NCBI RefSeq assembly: GCF_002234675.1
Contig: NC_019859.2
Coordinates: forward strand, 9,079,983 to 9,143,982
Reading direction: 5' to 3'
Length of the DNA stretch: 64,000 bases
From: Oryzias latipes
Taxonomy: Eukaryota; Chordata; Actinopteri; Beloniformes; Adrianichthyidae
The notes under the pieces are model-generated. The model was not told where the DNA came from and did no database searches. It saw only the letters and a program-made list of their open reading frames with translations. Below are positions 13,031 through 28,000 of the stretch, piece by piece; within the stretch, counting starts at the first letter, position 1, and every line of letters begins with the position of its first letter. A program made the translations under genes and the position numbers.

Positions 13031-16000
13031 CTACATAGGCCACACCCCAATCACGATGATGGCTATGAGAAGCAGGACGATCACCACCAGCATCCCTGAG
13101 AGCACAAAAAGGCAAAAAGAAGCATAGCTCAGCAAAAAGTCCCGAAAGGCTGAAAAACACAACTCATTGCATCAACATTACCAGATGTCTGAGATTTTTT
13201 TTTTTTTTTTTTTAACTGAGTGAATTATTAGACAAGAAAAACAATTTGAACATTTATGGAGGTAAAAAGATGCAAAAAGGAAAATCTTTTCTGTTTTTCA
13301 CACTTCCTTGTTCCTTTACACAAATGTTTAAATAGGTGCTACATTTTTTTGTCATAAATTATTAATTTAGCACTATGTGTCAGCCATGAACATACAGAAA
13401 TAATCAGTCATAAACTTTTACACATATGCATGAGCTTGAAGTACTTTTAATCTTGGAATCCATAGAGTTTAAGCCTTTAACACCAGAGATGTCGCCGGCG
13501 GCAGCTAAATAAAACTCTTTCTATGAGGTACCGTGACTCCTCGACCTCAACGTGAATCAACATGATTCTGCCGCAAAGAAAAGCGTTTTTTTTATATCAA
13601 CTTTAGATCGACATGCAGCTCTTTACATCAGTTAAGTGTTTTCTCTGCGACAGAATCAGCTGACTTGCATTGGTTGGGCAAACACCCCACTACTGTAAAC
13701 TGATGCAGATCAGTGCAAAGCTGCTTTTTTTCTGCTTCAGAATCTGCTGGAAATATGTTCATTATGTAAACAGTTGAAGAGATGCGGCAGTCGAAAGAAT
13801 GTCAACACTGGAGCTAAAGCTCCTGTGTAAAGGGGTAAATATGATCCTGGCCCACCCTTATTAGCTTCACCCAATAGAAAGGGTTTTTTGGGAATGTTTG
13901 ACCGATCTTTTAGAAGCTCATTATTGACCCTTCTATTGGACGAGAAGGTCTGGCTCACAGTTTTTGCTGTAATTCATCCCAAATGTGTTTTGTCTGGATT
14001 AAGTCAGAACCGTGCACAAAGTTCTTCCACACCAAACACCCCTCCATGTCTTTATGGACTGTCTGGTGCTTTGGAACAAGGGTGAAACATGAAAGGGTCA
14101 TCTTCTATTGGTTCTCTGTGTTAGAATGGTCCAAAATCTTTCGTTTGAGGTTTAATGGTGGACCGAGAAGAACCAGCTCCTTAAAAAAAAAAAAGGAATT
14201 ACAAAAAACACAGTTCTCGCTATCCACCAAACTTCACAATGGATACAACACAGTCAGATAGATCTGTATGCTCTGTTGCTCAGATAATTTGAAGGACGTT
14301 TGGAGGTGTGTGTAGCTCCTGACTCAGCGCTCTACGAGCTTCAGCATCCACTGACCCTTTTTTGTTCATTTACACAGCCGACCACTCTGTGGTTGAGTTG
14401 CTGTTGTCTTCCCATTTCGTCCACCTCGCTATAACACTACCAGCAATTGACTGTGGGGACAGAAATTTCCCTGCTAGACTTGCTAAACGGCGCTGTGACA
14501 GAGACTGTGACAGGAATTCCCAGAACTCCTGAGGGCAGCCAAGTCTTCCATCACCGTTAGTAAAGCAGTCTGTAGGATTTTATGCACTAAAACAGTAAAC
14601 CTCATTGATACTAGTATGGATGGTTTTCTTTTGTATTCAAGATAACTTATTTACTTATTGATAAGGAAAAAGCATGTTAAATCCTCTCAGACAGTGATAT
14701 ATCTAAATAATGATCATTTCTAACCGTAGTCCGTGGACAGGATGAAACAAGAACAGAAGGAGAGTTTGATGGAGTTTGTATTAAAGGACACCACTCACAG
14801 ACTCAAAATAAAATAAAAATCTTCACCCTGAAAATCTTGTGCAGACTTTGAGTAGCTTTGAGAGTCTTTACTTAAAAGTGGGGTTTTTTGGGGTTATATT
14901 GTTAGGACTTCAAGACTGTGGAAACAACATGTTATCTGTTTGAAGTGGCATTTTAATGAAGACAAAGTGCACCAAAACCCTCTAAAATGCTCAATCAATG
15001 GGAACCTTGCACTTGACCAGAAGGAATCCCAGCCAAACAAAGAAGCAGAGTAAAAAAGGCCAAAATAAACAATCTGTTTTGAGTCGTTATTATGATCTTA
15101 TCACTAAATCATATCAGATATTCATCCGAAGAGGAAAACAAATGATTATTAGCACACCTTTTGTGATGTTTTCTGCTGTGATGCTATGCTGCAACAGTTT
15201 CTGATTAAAAAAAAAGCTTACAGATATTATTTTAAAAGCATAGGTCAAGCAGCTTAAAGCTCTTACACATTTAAAGGCAGATGTGTTTTGAGGAGGTACC
15301 AAACACTCGGGTCTACTTTAAGCCCTACATGCCGATGAGTTTTCAATACGTCCCTCTTTTTCTCTGATGACTTCATGTAATCTGCATGCTTTCAATGCTC
15401 CCAAAAAGTTTCGTGGCCGTCCACTCCCATCGCGACAGGCATGTGTTTCTGATTTTGCGTGTTTCAGATACTCATTGTTTTGTCAGTGATCCTTTGGCAG
15501 CACAGACGAATTGTGCAAAAGCTCACTCACACTTCATCAGAATCTGTTTCCCTCGAGACTCAAAAATCTTTAACATTTTTATTACAGACGCCACCCCGAA
15601 CAAAAAAAAAAAAACTTCTCCTTTATGAAAGGTAGACTTTTTATAAACTAGATACATTTATCATTTTTTAACTCAGTATAATATAAAAAATCCTACTGAA
15701 AACATTTTTCAGTAGGTTTTTGTCAGAATCACTATGAAAAAACAAAAATGTTGTTTATTTATTCTTTTATTGAGTTTAAAGCCCCGATGACAGTGGAAAA
15801 GCACTACAGACATTCACAAAATTTACTATGTAAAATTTTTAAAACATGGGCTGTGCGGTGCTGTAGTGGGTGGTACTTTCGCCTCACAGCGAGAAGGCAC
15901 AGGTTCGAACCCCTGCAGGGATCTTTCTGTATGGAATCTGCATGTTCCCCCTAGAACCTTCAGACCAATAATATGATTCATAAGTAAACTGATGACTCTA

Positions 16001-19000
16001 AATTGTCCATCGATGTGTGTTGCAATGTATGTGTGCCCCTCTGACGAACTGGCAACCTGTCCGGAGTCCACTCCACCAACAGTGGTCAGGATAGGCCAGC
16101 AACCCCATGACCCTAAAAGTGATTAAGCAGATTTGGAAAAAGGATGGAAAGATGGGAAAAACTTTACCTAATGCTAGAAACTTCCAGTATCTCCATTCAT
16201 CTTTGGTTGTTTGGAAGGCTGTCAGTCGTGTTATAGACTCAAGTTATCCAGTCTTAAGTTAGCTTTAGCTTAAGTTATTTTTCAATCCTTTTAAGTTTGG
16301 GTTTACATTTCCTTCATTCTTTGGCTTGTTTGCCTAATTAGTTATCCTTCCCTGGAACAAAGAGATCCAAACAATGAGGAATCACTTACTTTCTTTTCTA
16401 AGATGCCTCATGGGGCACAGATCTGAGGAACCGACACATGGCCACGCAGAACAGGCACTATGGTGTTATCCATTGACTGTATACAAGAACTGGACTGAGT
16501 AAGTTTTCCCTTATGTGTTCAAAACAGTAAGTACCCACTGGCCACCAAGAAGCCAAAACCCTGTCGACTTCCATTGAGAAATAAACAGCTATTACTCAGT
16601 CATTAAATTTGTCAGAATAACCATTCCTACTCTGTAATCTGTTTATAACATGTTCTTGATAATCCTATTTTTTCTGTAGTGCAAGTCGTTCAAATTATAA
16701 ACTGGCCAATCAGATGCTTTAAAAAAAAAAAAGGATGCGGTGACTGCTGACCCACATGTCCATTGCTTGAAATGTTTGATTGACAGATTCTCCCGATCCT
16801 TTAAGTGATAGAGGTGTGGACTTCCAACAATCTCACTCCTACTTTGTTACAGTGGTTGCCATAGAAACGATGACCCAGACTGACTCAGACCAATCACTGC
16901 TTACTGACAATGTCTGGCTCCAACATGACGGCATCTGTATCGCAGAAAAATTGCGACTGAATTGACTTAATTGACGTCACACTCACTCGGTCCAGTTCTC
17001 AGATACAGTCAATGGTGTCAACATTGGTCAACACAAGACACCACCACCACTACTAAACCTATTACTACTTACATTTGCAGGCATTAATGCAGAGAGAGAT
17101 GTAATCTATGATGGTCGATTTGAACTTGGAACAAAGTCACTTTTAAATGTCTGTTTGCTTGGTCAAAATGATACTCAAGATTCATACTAGATTCAGACTA
17201 ACAAATTCAACTGAATCTTGTCCATCACCTCTGAAGAACTGTCTAACTGTGATCCTAACATACCCACCTCCCCCAACCACACGCACTCACACTCAGGTTC
17301 TGCTCAAACTGTCCCTGTTTGGCCCGTCTCCAAATAAGCTTCTCCTGACCCTGCAGGGCCTCCATAGTCTAATGACAACAGCTATGCTTGTTTCCCAAAT
17401 AGATGAGGGCTCTACTCTGACAGCGATGCTCAAGAAGGTAGCACACTGACAGGATGACCACCCAGGAGTTTCTGAGGCTCCAGTGCGGGTTCATCCCATT
17501 TTAGCAATTTTCAGACCCATCAGTAAGAAAAATGGCAGAGAGAAGGGATCACTGGTGAGAGCCCTGATCAGACAAAGAGCCCCCACTACTCCATCATGAC
17601 CCCTGCTTGAAGCCCTAAGTGGTGGACCGCAAAAGGCAAAGACGGCTTTTTGAAAGAAGAAGGCCAAATCGGATTTTAACAAGATCTTTGTGACAATCAT
17701 CCCCCTTGGTTCCCCAAGTGAATTACTTCACATACAAAGCTGGATATTACAATATCTATCAGGTTTTTTAAGAACACATTTATTAAAATATTCTATAAAA
17801 AACACCATTGATCTTTTTTTTAAAATCAAGTTTAGATTTTTAAGTTAACTGTTGGTGTCGTGTTTATTGCATATACCACATGCCTGTTTTATTTATTTTT
17901 ATTTTTTCATGCTGTTGTTTCTGATCTGGCTCCTAAATTTATACCATACTATAAACATCCAAATGTGAGCTGGTGTGACAGTCAGAGTTCCTATACAAAG
18001 ACATCTGTTAGTGTTCAGTTTTGCCTTTAGCATGACACCCTTTGGCTTTGAAAAACAAACGTGCATTTTCTTAACATCCTCTTTACATAAATTCTTCATT
18101 TTATGACGTCTAACAATCTCGGATGAATAACATTAGTGTAACGTAGATGTTTAGAACGCCCCAGTACAACAACAAGCAGCATTAGACAGAACCTACAGAA
18201 AAAAGAAAAAAAAACATGAACAAACTTCCACACCTGCAAAAACTTTGTTTGATTCTCTTTATTTTGTTTGGTGAACCATCAAACAGGCGTTTAGGGGAAA
18301 TGAGCAGACTCATTATTTGGGCTTGCAGAGCTAAGCTACACAGTTGATTGGATTGCTCTCAGTCCTGTCGCTTTTACAAACCATCATAACGACTGCAGCA
18401 TCCTTTTGTTAACCTTCATCACATGTTTCACAACTGGGGGGTCTGCCAAACACCAACATACCCGGCTATTCTATAACAAATCAATGAAAAAGAGCAATTC
18501 TGATCTCTCTGTTTTTCATCTACGCAGCACGAAGCTCCACTAAAATGTGTTTTCACTTTCACCTGCAGAAAAGAAAGGTCATTTGAGGTGAATTTGTTTC
18601 CTGTTGGTCACAAATAATACACTTGATATTATTTTCTGTTTCAGCATTCAAACGTTTTTGTGAATGAAAAGAAGAAAGCAAAAGAACGCAAGCCGTTGTC
18701 CCCCAAAAGTCCAAAGGAGGCGCACAAGTTACAAGCCCTGTTGAGAATGTTCCTTTAAAAAAGTAATTAGAAGTAGTTACTTGATGCAAAAAGTAACTGT
18801 GTAACTAAATTAATGAATTAATTAAATTACTAAATTAAAGTGACCCTCATTACTCAATGCTAAAATAACTAAATACAAAGAGAAGTAACTATTTGCCTTA
18901 CTGTAAAAAGAAAAAAGTTGGTCAAAATTGAGATTTTGTCATATTATAATAGTCAATTCTAATAGTCAATTAGAATGAGTCCAACAGAGGTGAACTTCAA

Positions 19001-22000
19001 TATAACCTCCAATGTTTGTTACATAGTAAGTATTTTGGTCACTACAAAAGCATACCTTTGAATAACATAAAGTGTGTTAAACTTTGTATTCCACTTTGAA
19101 TAAATCCGGCTTATTATGTCAGATAACTGGTCTGGTTTACATCTGTGCTTTTTCTCTCCAGACATAATGTTCACTCTACATTCTTGTCTTGAAGTTGAGT
19201 CATGGTATTTGGACTTAAAGTCTTCCTTCTTGGAACGTTTCACCGCTCATCTTACTGGTTGATTAGTCTGAGAAGATGTTCAGAAGATGTTCGAAGCTTT
19301 AATAAATGTCATCAAATCGAGGAACAGCCTGTGATCAGGAAATCAGAGTTCAATCCTGACTGTTTACTACATTATGACAAATCTTCAGCCTCTGCCTGTT
19401 TGCTCCAAACAAATGTCCTGGTGTGGTTTACCAACAAAACTCTCAAAGAGCTAAGCCGTTCACCTCGATGCTTTGAAAAGAAGTTAAAATCAAGTTGAGG
19501 AAATCCAACCAAATAGAAAAGCTTCCATATTGATTCATTAGTATGCAGACTGAATGAGTTATGGTTTAATTCTGCAGTCTCAACACATTAGTGAGGAGTA
19601 AACAGGTCTCCCTGAGAACCAGGCAAAAATGAGATATGCAAACACTTTAAATATTTATAGATATCTTGAGGCTAATTTACTTTAACCGTCTGCCTACTGG
19701 GATGTGGAAACATCATTAGCAAGATGTATAACTGTGAGCTGGCCTTTCATCACCTGCACCAAACATTAAATAGCCATTTTTGGTTTTGTGGCATGAAAGA
19801 GAAAGAAACCAGAACTCTACAGAATCATATTACAGGTTCAAACAGGCTAAGGTTGGCGATTACACATAAACTTCTAACTCCATTAAAGATTATACAAAAC
19901 AATTGTTCAAGAATCCAGCTCTAACGGGTGTCAGGTCGGCTTTAGGAATTGTAAAGCTTCTGAAGTGGTCGTCTACGATCATGGATGAGCCATTCTCAGC
20001 AAACAATCCGTGACCCCATACTGTCACACTGAGATAATGTTTTGAACTCAGGTTACAGTCCATTGGTCCATTAATGTTTCCAATCTCAAAGCAACTCCTC
20101 ACTTTCCACCAGAAACAGCTAACCAAGTGGCCATGACTCAGTGTTTTAGAAACGGGTTTGTAAATTCTGATTGTTGTTTGCAGGAAAAGTAGTCATGATG
20201 GTCAGACAGGAAAATGTATTTGTAAAAGATTACCTTTTTCTACACATTTGATGACAATGTGTCATAATCATATGAAATGATTATTATATGTTCACTTAAT
20301 GTATTAGTGTTACTTAAAAAAAACTGAACAAAATTTAGCAAGAAATCTTTAAAATACAAAAGAAAAAATAAAATAAAAATTAAATTCGATTTATAGCCAG
20401 AGTTAGCCAGCAGTCTTTATATCAGTGGGGCAATCCAAAACACAAAAAGAAACCTATCGTTTTTCTGCAGCTATCAGCTAGCGTAGGGGTAGGGCGGTCG
20501 ACCCCTGATCGGAAGATCGTGGGGTCGATTTCCACCATGCCCGTCCATGCATTGAAGTGTCCTTGGGCAATACACTGAACCACACATTGCCTCTGGTGGT
20601 TATATGTTGGCGCCAGTGTTCGGCAGCGGAGCCGCCACATGGGTATATATGTGTTAGTGGGACTGTAAAGCGCTTTGGCCCTTCGAGGAAGGTAGAAAAG
20701 CGCTATACAAGCAACACCATTTCACATCTATCTATTCACTTGTGGGTGATATTTCATAAGATCTTAATATATATCCAAAGTAAAAAAAAAAAATCAATAA
20801 CAAATAGATTTTTTTTTCATAGAAAAGCGATAAATGATGTCAATATTCCTCTACAATTATGTAATAGACACACTCCTTAAACTCATACTTCTTGGAAAAA
20901 AAAAAAGTCAAAATGTGGACCACTTTTTGACATACTACATGCCTTTAATGTGTTTTTGACTCAACTCTTTGAGTTGAGGCCACAACATGGCAACACTCAT
21001 CTCTTCTCTAGGCCGACACTTGATTTGTACCCATCAGGAATCCCTGAGTGAATGGAGGTAACTGGGTTAACTAGGTAGGGTCCACCATTAACAGGTGAGG
21101 GAATAGCTTTATTAAGTGTGCATTCTGCTGTCAAAGTCTAATTGTCCCGATTTGCCAGGATAAGCCAGAGACATAAAACCAAACAGCAGGTCTGGATAAG
21201 CGGCGCTTTTAAAAAATAAATACAGCAAAGGAATGCTAAACAGACTGCCACGCAGAACCAGGAAGAGCTCTCAGAACTATCTGTGGCACGCACCGTTTCA
21301 CTTCTTTCTCTGAGTGCCGAAGAAAAACGGAGGAGGTGAAAAAAGAAAATGACAGAGAGGAATGGGGGGAAAAAAAACAAAGACAGGGGAACAGTGGAAG
21401 GAAGACAACCATGGTGGAATTTTTCATTAACCAGGATGGTTAAAGAGTCACAAACGCACACACCAGTACACCCTGACATGTGCAAGTACACGCTTTAAGA
21501 AGAAAGTTCATCATTTACAAATAAAAAAGGCGATGTAACAGCAAAACATATGATGCCCGCAGAAATCCAGGGGATTAGCATACACATGCAGATGATTGTT
21601 GCAAAGATCAAAAAGCATCTTTTAGTCTGAGACTGAGAGGGAAGGACGAAAACGTTGAACAAAAGAACCGAACGAGTGCTGCTGATTCCAAGACCATTTG
21701 AGCTCTGGGATCTTTAAACAAACCCATCCTTGGGTGCCATGGGGACAAAACCAACAGAATGAAGCATTCTGGGGGCTGACCTGCCTGCCGCATGCTCTAT
21801 TTCAGTGGGTGACTGCTTGTTAGGAGGCATATAACAATGCAGCCATTGCCATGGCGACAACTGAGGTTAAAATGATCCAGACTGATGCTGCACCATTCCA
21901 TGGACTGGCTTCTGCAAGCCAAAACACCTTTCATGGCAGACGTTTCCTTTGAAAAGTTTGCCAAAATAATAAAAGGAACCGTTTTTTGTGTAAATGAGAC

Positions 22001-25000
22001 AACAGATGTTGAACTAGCCAAAGAGGTCAGAGGTCATGCCTTCACAACGGTTTAGAATAAGCTCTTGAATATGTGGAGTTAGAACAAAAATGACTCAGTT
22101 TCAGTGAAAGTCATTCTAGTTTATCTACAGATTTAAAACAGAAAATGCTTTCTTTTTTTTTTTGAGAATCTGGGACATGTATGGAAGTGTAATCCAACCA
22201 CCAAGAAAAATTAAATTTCAGCTTTATCACGAGTCTGAATGACAAACTAATGACGAGTCTGAATGACAAACTAAACTTTTTTTATGTAAAAGATTCCTGG
22301 AGCATAGTACGTGTGGCAAAATAAACTCTGAAAAAGTAGAAACCCATTAAAATCAGTTTGGATTTTCTGACAGTATGATGGATTTGCTATAAAACTTGAT
22401 TAGGGGGCAGGTGTGGCCATTCATGATACTTTACCAAAATGCACTGGTGCTTCTTTTTCAGACCGAATGTGTAAAAAAACAAACAAATGGTAGCAAAAAG
22501 GATTGGTGCCAAACTCTGTCATGACACACATTTGCTGTATTTTTTTTATGAATTCTTACAAGTTGGACAGCACTGAAGAAAGGTTTATAGTTTTAAAAGC
22601 ATTAGAGGAAAAAGATAAAAGTGGAAAAGCTGCAACAAAAATGACCTTTTTTTCTTACACAATTACTCTACAGAACATGTGACTTTAAGAGTTCCAAAAG
22701 AGAGCTGAACATGGTTCATGCACAAACTGATACACCATTAGAAAAATGAACTGTCAGATCCAGTACAGAACAAAGTGATATGTTGCAGAAATGAAATACC
22801 CCGAGTGAGAGCTGGAGAAACCATAAATATGTAGTCGTCTACTGAAGGAACCTTTGTGCTTTGGTTACGCTCACACTGTGACATAATCATAACACCGTAT
22901 TCCACTTTGTAGGACAAGGAGGATGAACTCACAGCATGAGGCAGACTTTGTCTCCACCAGCTTCACACGTCGCGTCTCGTTCCGAATCCTGTTATCTGTC
23001 TTGTCAACGAGATGTGCGAGATCATCGATGATTTCTAAAGAAAAAAAAAGACAGAGTTAAGTTATGTGACACCATATAACATTTTTAAACAAATATTTAC
23101 ACTATGAAAAAATAGAATCTCAAAGACAAAGTGAGACACCTGTTTTTTTGTTTTTACCATTCTTTTAACCCTTGTGATATCTTAGATGACCCCACCCTTA
23201 CATTGACCTGTTCTCCCTACCATGACAAAGGTGGATAAAGGTGGAAAGAGTGCAAGTAATCCATGGACACCAGTGAGGATCACAAATCATTGAAGAAAAT
23301 AGGTTCAGAGCACTGTCTAGTGGGTCTAGATGACCCAACTCCCAACGTTAAAGTGTCTAGGATAGCACAAGGGTTAAAAACCCACTCGCAGAAGAAGAAG
23401 ATCTGTTGGATTTAGTGCTAGTAGCTGTTCTGATGCTTTGCTTTGCTACTACCGATAAAAAACAAACAGGATAAAAGCCAGTGTCTGGATTTGTTGTTGT
23501 TTGATTAAATATTCAATTTGTCAAACGTACCACATGATCTAACACATTATCTCCCCATTGTACTTAATACTGCAGTACAAACGGACATAGAAATAAAGTA
23601 AAAACAGCACAGACACATCTGCTTTCAAACGTTAAGGTGGACAATAATATGACTTAACCAGAATCCTGTAAAGGCCACCTTTGTGCTTTTCTGTGACTCT
23701 TATTGTTGCACAAATGGAAAAGTACCGGTATTATAAAACAAGACGCCTCATTTCTCGTGTTATAAATCAGGAAAAGTGTTATGAAGCAGAACTCAATTTG
23801 GCCATTTTCATTTACAGGTCTTTTATTTGGAGCTGAATTCTGCTGCCTGTTTCCCGTCTTCGCTCCAGCAGTGCTGACGGACGGCGTCCAGTAGCTTTCT
23901 GTGAAGAAGCCCTTTTTCTTTCAAGGTCATAAATAATAAAGAAGGACGTAAAATATAAAAGTACTGTGATTAGAAAAAAAATAGAAACTCCACTGAGTCA
24001 TATCTGGTTCTGATTAATGAATGTTTTACAGCACCTGGAAATTCGACTGATCCAGAAATCATCGCTGACGGCCAAATCAAACAAAACTGTCTAACTGCTA
24101 CTATACAGTAAAAAGGGTTTAAAGGGTTTAAATCGACCCAGGTTTAAAATCATAACAACCTGGTTAATTTATTATATTTACACTCAGGACATCAAGAGCA
24201 TTTGGTTTCCAAATGAAATGGCAAAAAGTCCAACTATGAGTCTTCGGTTTCAGACACAACTAAAATCAGGTAATTAAGATGTACAAGCTCAGGGAAGGAA
24301 GGAAAGAAAAGTCTGTCAGTCTGAATGTAAAGGGGCAAGAGCAAGGAGATGGGAGACCGCTGCATGCACTCTATACCCCGGAGAACTCCACATCATGGAC
24401 TGAGCATCAGGCAACAATTTAGAGGGAAGAAACTCATCTTTCACTGGCAGCGAAGGTGTCTACAGAAGGAGCCGTTTCTGCAGCATGCTTCTTCGTTTAG
24501 TCATAAAGGATGTTTTCAGTCAGCCGGTGCCAGGTTTTTGATTCAGTTATGGCCAGGATGTGACCCTTTAGTTCATTAAAGACTTCCCGACAAAGTTATA
24601 TAAAAGAAAAAAAAATGGACTTTTAACTACAGCAACAAAAAAACTATCATTGATACATTTATAGGTACTCAGGATTTCTTCTTTCAGTTGAGCCTTTAAT
24701 CAGGTTATGTGACTCTATGTAGAAAAAGACTAAATGAAACTTAAAAACTTGATCAGTTCACATTTGACACTATTATGTATTATACAGGAAGTAACCAAAC
24801 TTGACAGGAACTGGAAAAAGGTTAACTACAGAGCTTTATAAAGAACTATAAAAGAATTGTATGGCTTAACTAACACGTTGATGTAACAAAACAAATAGAA
24901 TAATGAATAAAATCTTCACTCATAATCTTTTCTGATGTAAGAATAAAAGTTTTTGGAGGATACAGAAATACTATAATACTTGACAAAAATAAAAATTGAA

Positions 25001-28000
25001 CTAATGACAATTGAACAGAAATGTGTGTAGAAATAACAATTGTTGCCATGGTGCAGAGGTAGAGGGGTCGATCCCATGTTTGGCTCCCATCTTGCCTGCC
25101 CAAGTGTTAAAAAGAGTCCTTGAGGAAGACACTGAACCCCACATTGGTCCTGGTGGTTGAGGTTGGCGCCATGTGAGAAAGCGAAGCCGTCACCAGTATG
25201 TAAATGTGTGTGTGTGTGTGTGTGTGGGTGAATTAGACTGTGACTGTAAAGTGCTTTAGGCCTTAAAGCAAGGTAGTAAAGTGCTATAAAGCATACATAC
25301 GTTCATCGCAGGTGTTACGTTCTCAAAATGACCTGTGATAGGTGAAAGTAGAATTATAGATGGCTGTAAAACTTCTCAATACACACTTTATACTATTCTT
25401 TAGGCAAATGTGAAGATTTTCACACTTATTTCTCTTGTTAAACTCTCAAAGTTCAAACCTTCATAGTAAAGTAAGTTCAGTGTAATAGAATGAAAACAAA
25501 GATCTGTTGGCGGTCAAAGATATATGTAGATATGGCAAACTAAACGCTATGCAGGAGACACGGCACAAAGAAGATTGATTGACAAGGTCAACGGCCAATC
25601 AGGACACAGAACAGTGCCCTGTAAAAAAGAAAAACAAGCATGCAAAATTGCACTAAGAAAATCAGCAAAACAGCAAGCCTGCGAAAGATGAACTACAATG
25701 TAGCAAAAGACCACTGTACGCCATTTACTATTATCCTGGAATAAGGAAGTGTAACTTTTAGAGATTTTTTTCCTCATGATGTAGTTATAAATAAATGCAA
25801 ACCAATAAACTCATAATCCAACAAGGCAGTTTTTTATGTGTGAATGACACTAATAATCTGTTTTATTGATGTAAAACAACGCCATCTACTGCATGTGAAA
25901 CACAAAGTCAATGATGAGCTCTTTTTGAGGAAAAGGCTCCACTGTTATTTGCTGCATTTGCAAAAACAACTGAATATTTGTAAGTTGTTCGGCAGAAAGG
26001 GAACAATGCTCTCAGTCTAATTAAATATAGACTGATCACTAAATTTACAGGTTTTTATAGACGATCCAAGTTTGTTTCATTTCAGTTTGAGACATTTTTA
26101 TTTAAAGAAAAATCATTTATTACTGCAAATGTTTTATTTATGTGTGTGCATGTAAATGTGCATGTGTGTGTGGAGGTCTGAGCATAAACAGCATCAGCCC
26201 ACAGTGGAAATGTTACCACTGATAGAAAAGGTCTGATTAGAAACACAAACCACAATTGTGTCCCAGTGTGTGTGTGAGTCTTCCTAAACAAATGTTTGCA
26301 GATGCTGCTTGTCTGTTAGGAGTGAGACCATCACTAACATGTGGTCTTCTAAAAAGGAAAAGCCTGCACGTGCAAAAATTTGTCTCACAACAGGATGCTG
26401 GCAACTTTTCAGGGCCTCAGTAAATCTGTCTGCATCTAAAAAAAATGCAGTGGCAGGTTTGTTCATTCAACAAAAATCAGACACTGCTTTAAGTACCTTC
26501 ACAGGTTTCCTTCATCAAGGTAACTTTTGAAATAAAGGACACCTTGTTCATTCCAACTTCTCCAACAGTTTGTACCACTGTTTTTTTTTAAGATCACCAT
26601 AAACTCCAGATAAAGCTATAACCACAAAAAGATACACAATTCTTCCATCTATACGAATACAAATAGAACTTCTTACATATAGATTTTCCTATTAAATGTT
26701 GAAGACAAAACATAACAATCAAGACAAGTCCCTGAAACATAAATAGATTATTTTAAAACTAGAATAAGTAAACGTAAATATCAATAATTCAAAAACTTTA
26801 ATCACAAACACAAATGTATTCATCTATCTATCTATGTAACGTTCTGGAAAAGCAATGACCCGTCCCTTCAACAGCTACATCATGCACGGTTGTCCGGTGT
26901 CCAGCCTTAATCCTAACCACTTGTGAGCCAGTTTGAAACCGAAACCTGCTATGTGTCTGCGGGGAGTTTCAGCTCCTTAACATTCCCACCTTCAGAAGAT
27001 CCATCTTTCACAATGATGGACACCAAAAGAAATGACTAGCTGACAAATGGCTCTTTCAAAACCGAAAAACTTTAGAGTGAGAACAATAAATTTAGGAAGA
27101 CCCCTACAAGTTCAGTCTCTGAAAATACTGACCCACATTCTTATGAACCATGGAAATAGCATCTCCTTGAACCATATTTTCTCTCCCAATCATACAAATA
27201 TCTGTATTCAAAGCACATTGCATGAGACATTGTAATGTCTGCATAAGTGCAACATGTGCAACAGATTATTTCAATCTGTAACAGGGGAGATCAGTGCGGT
27301 ACCTCATTGGTTCAGAGGGGGAAAAAAATATCAATTTTTAGCAAGTTAACTGTAAATCATCAGTCATGCAGACGAGAAGAATAAAACATAAACACATGTC
27401 ATCCTCCAAAGAAATAAAAACAAAACTTGAAAGAAGTTGGAATCATGATCATTTTCTTTTTTTGCAAACTGTTAGCCAGATTATCCAGGAGCTCATTCCA
27501 TTTGGCTTAGCAACAATGAACAATCAAATGGGGGTCCATAACCTGAAGTTAGTACTTTATTATATTCAATTATCTCCAAGTCATTCGCTGTTGATTAAGA
27601 CTTAATGAAAGGAAGGCTTAGATTTGAAAAACACTAAACAACAACCATGAAGTCTGATCACTACCAGTCTTGTTACCCTCAGCCCCTCTTATGGCCAGGT
27701 GCCACTGAACAATGTGTGCATGATAAGCATCAGGGTGCCAGCAGCAGCGGCAGCAGCGGCGGCAGCAACAGCAGGCGTGAGGCAGGGACCACCCTGTCAC
27801 TGGCACAGTGACTGCAAACCAGTCGCAGTCACACTTCATCACTACCATCACACATCATTACCAAGGACACCAAGACGAGGGTGAAGGAGACTGGAAACTA
27901 ATGGAAGAAAAATTAAAAACAACAGCTAAAATTGGAAAAGACTGAAGCAACATAAAGTATGAATAACACCGAATTGTGGGACAGCATTCGGTTTCACATC

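Larger units (their letters stand above)
13096..22932 (-). other. stx8 intron 7 (9.8 kb)
   Basis: The intron separates the SNARE-helix exon from the transmembrane exon. It contains a 25-bp perfect hairpin (15692-15716), a tRNA-headed repeat (15849-16155), a 546-bp inverted-repeat element (16470-17015), a SINE (20478-20735), and a tandem 24-bp duplication (22229-22276). No other gene is supported. The ORFs on both strands are short and unconserved in appearance. Confidence 0.6.

Noticed and set aside
13200..13215. Homopolymer A/T runs throughout as features
   Set aside because: Too common and short in this AT-rich genome to be informative individually.
20478..20560. tRNA-like sequences as real tRNA genes (also at 35335-35421, 54197-54250 and 62601-62670)
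   Set aside because: Stems are imperfect and each is followed by a SINE body repeated elsewhere in the window, so they are SINE heads.
27737..27775. Poly-alanine/serine coding exon
   Set aside because: Pure triplet repeat without splice signals or flanking coding sequence.
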